Below are positions 62,936 to 64,000 of a stretch of 64,000 nt of DNA, one piece after another. Under the pieces are notes generated by a model. That model was not told where the DNA came from. It worked only from the letters and a program-made list of their open reading frames with translations, and did not search any database. A program made the position numbers and the translations under genes. This stretch comes from Ewingella sp963519305 (GTDB lineage: Bacteria > Pseudomonadota > Gammaproteobacteria > Enterobacterales > Enterobacteriaceae), in assembly GCA_963519305.1 (NCBI GenBank), contig CAUQMS010000007.1, positions 62,001-126,000 on the forward strand, read 5' to 3'. Within the stretch, counting starts at the first letter, position 1; every line of letters starts with the position of its first letter.

Positions 62936-63108
62936 CGCCAGCAGACGCACGATGATGACAAAGCAGGTTTCTATCGCCGGTTTTTACAACTTCTGCCCTA
63001 ACCTTACCGAGCGATGACAAAACCATACAGAGCGTTTGGTAACGTAGAGCCATCAAGAAGTTGTGTGATGTCCCTGTGTAGAAAACCCCTGTAGAACCCT
63101 GTTATTTT

Positions 63109-63134
63109 GCCCGCCTTGTGCGGGCTTTTTTTTT
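63109..63134 (+). terminator. Strong intrinsic terminator, plus strand
   Basis: GCCCGC CTTGT GCGGGC followed by nine T. The only plus-strand gene upstream is the 28-residue peptide, 170 bp away, so it ends that mRNA or an unannotated small RNA. Confidence 0.85.
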
Positions 63135-63173
63135 ATGCCCGATTTGTCACAGGAAAAGCCAAAAAAAAGACAC

Positions 63174-63199
63174 AAAAAAGCCGCGCCTGGGCGCAGCTT
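63174..63199 (-). terminator. Intrinsic terminator, minus strand, with no obvious gene
   Basis: On the minus strand AAGCTGCGCC-CAGG-CGCGGCTTTTTTG. No gene ends here; the cold-shock gene has its own hairpin 220 bp upstream. It may end a small RNA or readthrough from the cold-shock gene. Confidence 0.6.
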
Positions 63200-63418
63200 C
63201 ATTTTATAAGTGCCGGTAGCTTTCCCGGCCGTCATATTATGGCGCAAGCGTTCATCGAACACTCCAACATTGCGCAGTCTGAGCATGACCGTTTCACAAC
63301 AGAAAAATCGGCTCGTCAGGTTCTTTTATTTATTCTCATTAATCCAAATGAGGATAAACGGTAAACCGGCTTTTCTGTTGGTAAACAGATGAGGTGAAAA
63401 AATATAGCCTCAGAGAAC

Positions 63419-63448
63419 AATAAACCCCGGTTTTCACCGAGGTTTATT
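63419..63448 (-). terminator. Terminator-like hairpin after the cold-shock gene
   Basis: AATAAACCTCGG and CCGGGGTTTATT (one mismatch) pair around TGAAAA on the minus strand, about 100 bp after the stop, followed by GTTCTC. Confidence 0.6.
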
Positions 63449-63545
63449 TATATCGCAGTAACCGCTGTCTTAATTATTTTCCTGTCTGCTCCGGGATATT
63501 CCCATCATCGCTATTGCAGGTTAAAACCATTATGACAGACGAATG

Positions 63546-63758
63546 TTACAGTACGACTACGTTGCCGGCTGATGGGCCTTTCATACCATTTTCAATGGTA
63601 AATTCAACGTTTTGGCCTTCGTCCAGCGTTTTGAAATCGTTGCTCTGGATTGCAGAGAAGTGTACGAATACATCTTTGCTGCCGTCTGCAGGGCTGATGA
63701 AACCAAAACCTTTACCAGCGTCAAACCATTTTACTAAACCAGTCATTTTATTAGACAT
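63546..63758 (-). CDS. CspA-family cold-shock protein
   Basis: 70 residues. RNA-binding motifs KGFGFI (RNP1, near 16-21) and VFVHF (RNP2, near 30-34) are intact. The N-terminus MSNKMTGLVKWF is that of the E. coli CspA/CspB/CspG group rather than CspC/CspE. An RNA chaperone that melts structure at low temperature. AAGAAGGT precedes the ATG. The long leader with a cold box marks it as cold-inducible. Confidence 0.93.
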   Translation of the reverse strand: MSNKMTGLVKWFDAGKGFGFISPADGSKDVFVHFSAIQSNDFKTLDEGQNVEFTIENGMKGPSAGNVVVL

Positions 63759-63943
63759 AAGAAATACCTTCTTCGATTTTATTTTTTAGATGCCATAGGG
63801 CAGTGAGGGTCTGTTTTTATTATGAGTTACTTATGGGGGCACTAGAGAAGAAAATTCGTCGGAGAAGAGACTTGTTACATCACTTGAACTAGGAACTGCT
63901 TTACTAAAATGTCTTTCATAAATAGGTCTTAACGACAAACCGT
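63759..63943 (-). promoter_or_regulatory. Cold-shock mRNA leader with cold box and promoter
   Basis: The inferred 5' end ACGGTTTGTCGTTAAGACC (63925-63943) closely matches the E. coli cspA start ACGGTTTGACGTACAGACC, the cold box. TTGCAC-N18-TAAATA lies just upstream as promoter. The leader is about 185 nt, long like that of cspA, where it acts as a temperature-sensing structure. Confidence 0.75.
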
Positions 63944-64000
63944 TGACGCTATTTACACATAGATAACTTTTCGGTGCAAGCTTTATTTCATCTTATCGTT

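Larger units (their letters stand above)
62936..63545. other. 610 bp region without a supported gene; terminator-like hairpins inside
   Basis: No convincing coding frame. It contains a plus-strand terminator at 63109-63134, a minus-strand terminator at 63174-63199, and the hairpin after the cold-shock gene at 63419-63448. The first two face each other 40 bp apart, so a plus and a minus transcript may meet here. Confidence 0.6.

Noticed and set aside
63053..63364. Overlapping frames of 77 and 85 codons on both strands before the cold-shock gene
   Set aside because: They run through two intrinsic terminators and lack ribosome sites.

Overview
The window is chromosomal DNA from an enterobacterium, most likely in the Yersiniaceae around Rahnella, Ewingella, Rouxiella or Serratia. 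The housekeeping proteins (GuaA, GuaB, Der, RlmN, GlyA, SuhB, GlnB) follow their Escherichia coli counterparts closely. The gene order follows the E. coli guaBA-xseA-yfgJ-der-bamB-hisS-ispG-rodZ-rlmN-ndk-sseB-pepB-isc-trmJ-suhB-csiE-hcaT-glyA-hmp-glnB-glrR-glrG-glrK segment. A protealysin/emfourin pair and a GMC-type sugar dehydrogenase point to the Serratia/Rahnella side. The genus is an inference.

Layout. 0-5.7 kb: an N-acetylgalactosamine/tagatose catabolic cluster (Gfo/Idh/MocA end, ROK kinase, agaR, kbaZ, agaS, kbaY) with a cluster of AgaR-like operators. 5.8-8.9 kb: an unrecognised protein, thiD-thiM under a TPP riboswitch, and a GNAT acetyltransferase. 8.9-9.56 kb: a large nested-palindrome repeat. 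9.6-13 kb: a three-subunit periplasmic sugar/gluconate dehydrogenase. 13.5-19.1 kb: a DUF3313 lipoprotein, guaBA and xseA. 19.1-25.6 kb: an accessory insertion between xseA and yfgJ holding a GH31 glycosidase with its MFS transporter and LacI regulator, then protealysin with its inhibitor emfourin. 25.6-35.8 kb: yfgJ, der, bamB, yfgM, hisS, ispG, rodZ, pilW, rlmN, ndk. 36.2-40.1 kb: an alpha-glucoside PTS, GH4 phospho-glucosidase and RpiR cassette, where E. coli carries pbpC/sseA. 40.1-46.1 kb: sseB, pepB, iscS, iscR, trmJ, suhB. 46.2-47.9 kb: a ZevAB-like metal transport pair. 48-57.6 kb: csiE, hcaT, glyA, hmp, glnB, glrR, glrG, glrK. 57.7-58.2 kb: the GlmY small RNA with a sigma-54 promoter, IHF sites and GlrR sites. 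58.2-64 kb: a second PBP2, small secreted and membrane proteins, a YhjX pyruvate-type transporter with a YpdB-type operator, and a cold-shock protein with a cold-box leader.

The most notable observation is the isc locus. Only iscR and iscS remain; iscU, iscA, hscB, hscA, fdx and iscX are missing between iscS and pepB. IscS itself ends about 15 residues early, losing the C-terminal tail known to dock IscU. An intrinsic terminator separates iscR from iscS, yet two IscR type-1 sites remain in front of iscR. This looks like IscS kept as a general sulfur donor while cluster assembly is done elsewhere, presumably by SUF. IscR would then sense clusters that the Isc scaffold does not make.

No tRNA, rRNA, CRISPR array, insertion sequence or prophage gene was seen.
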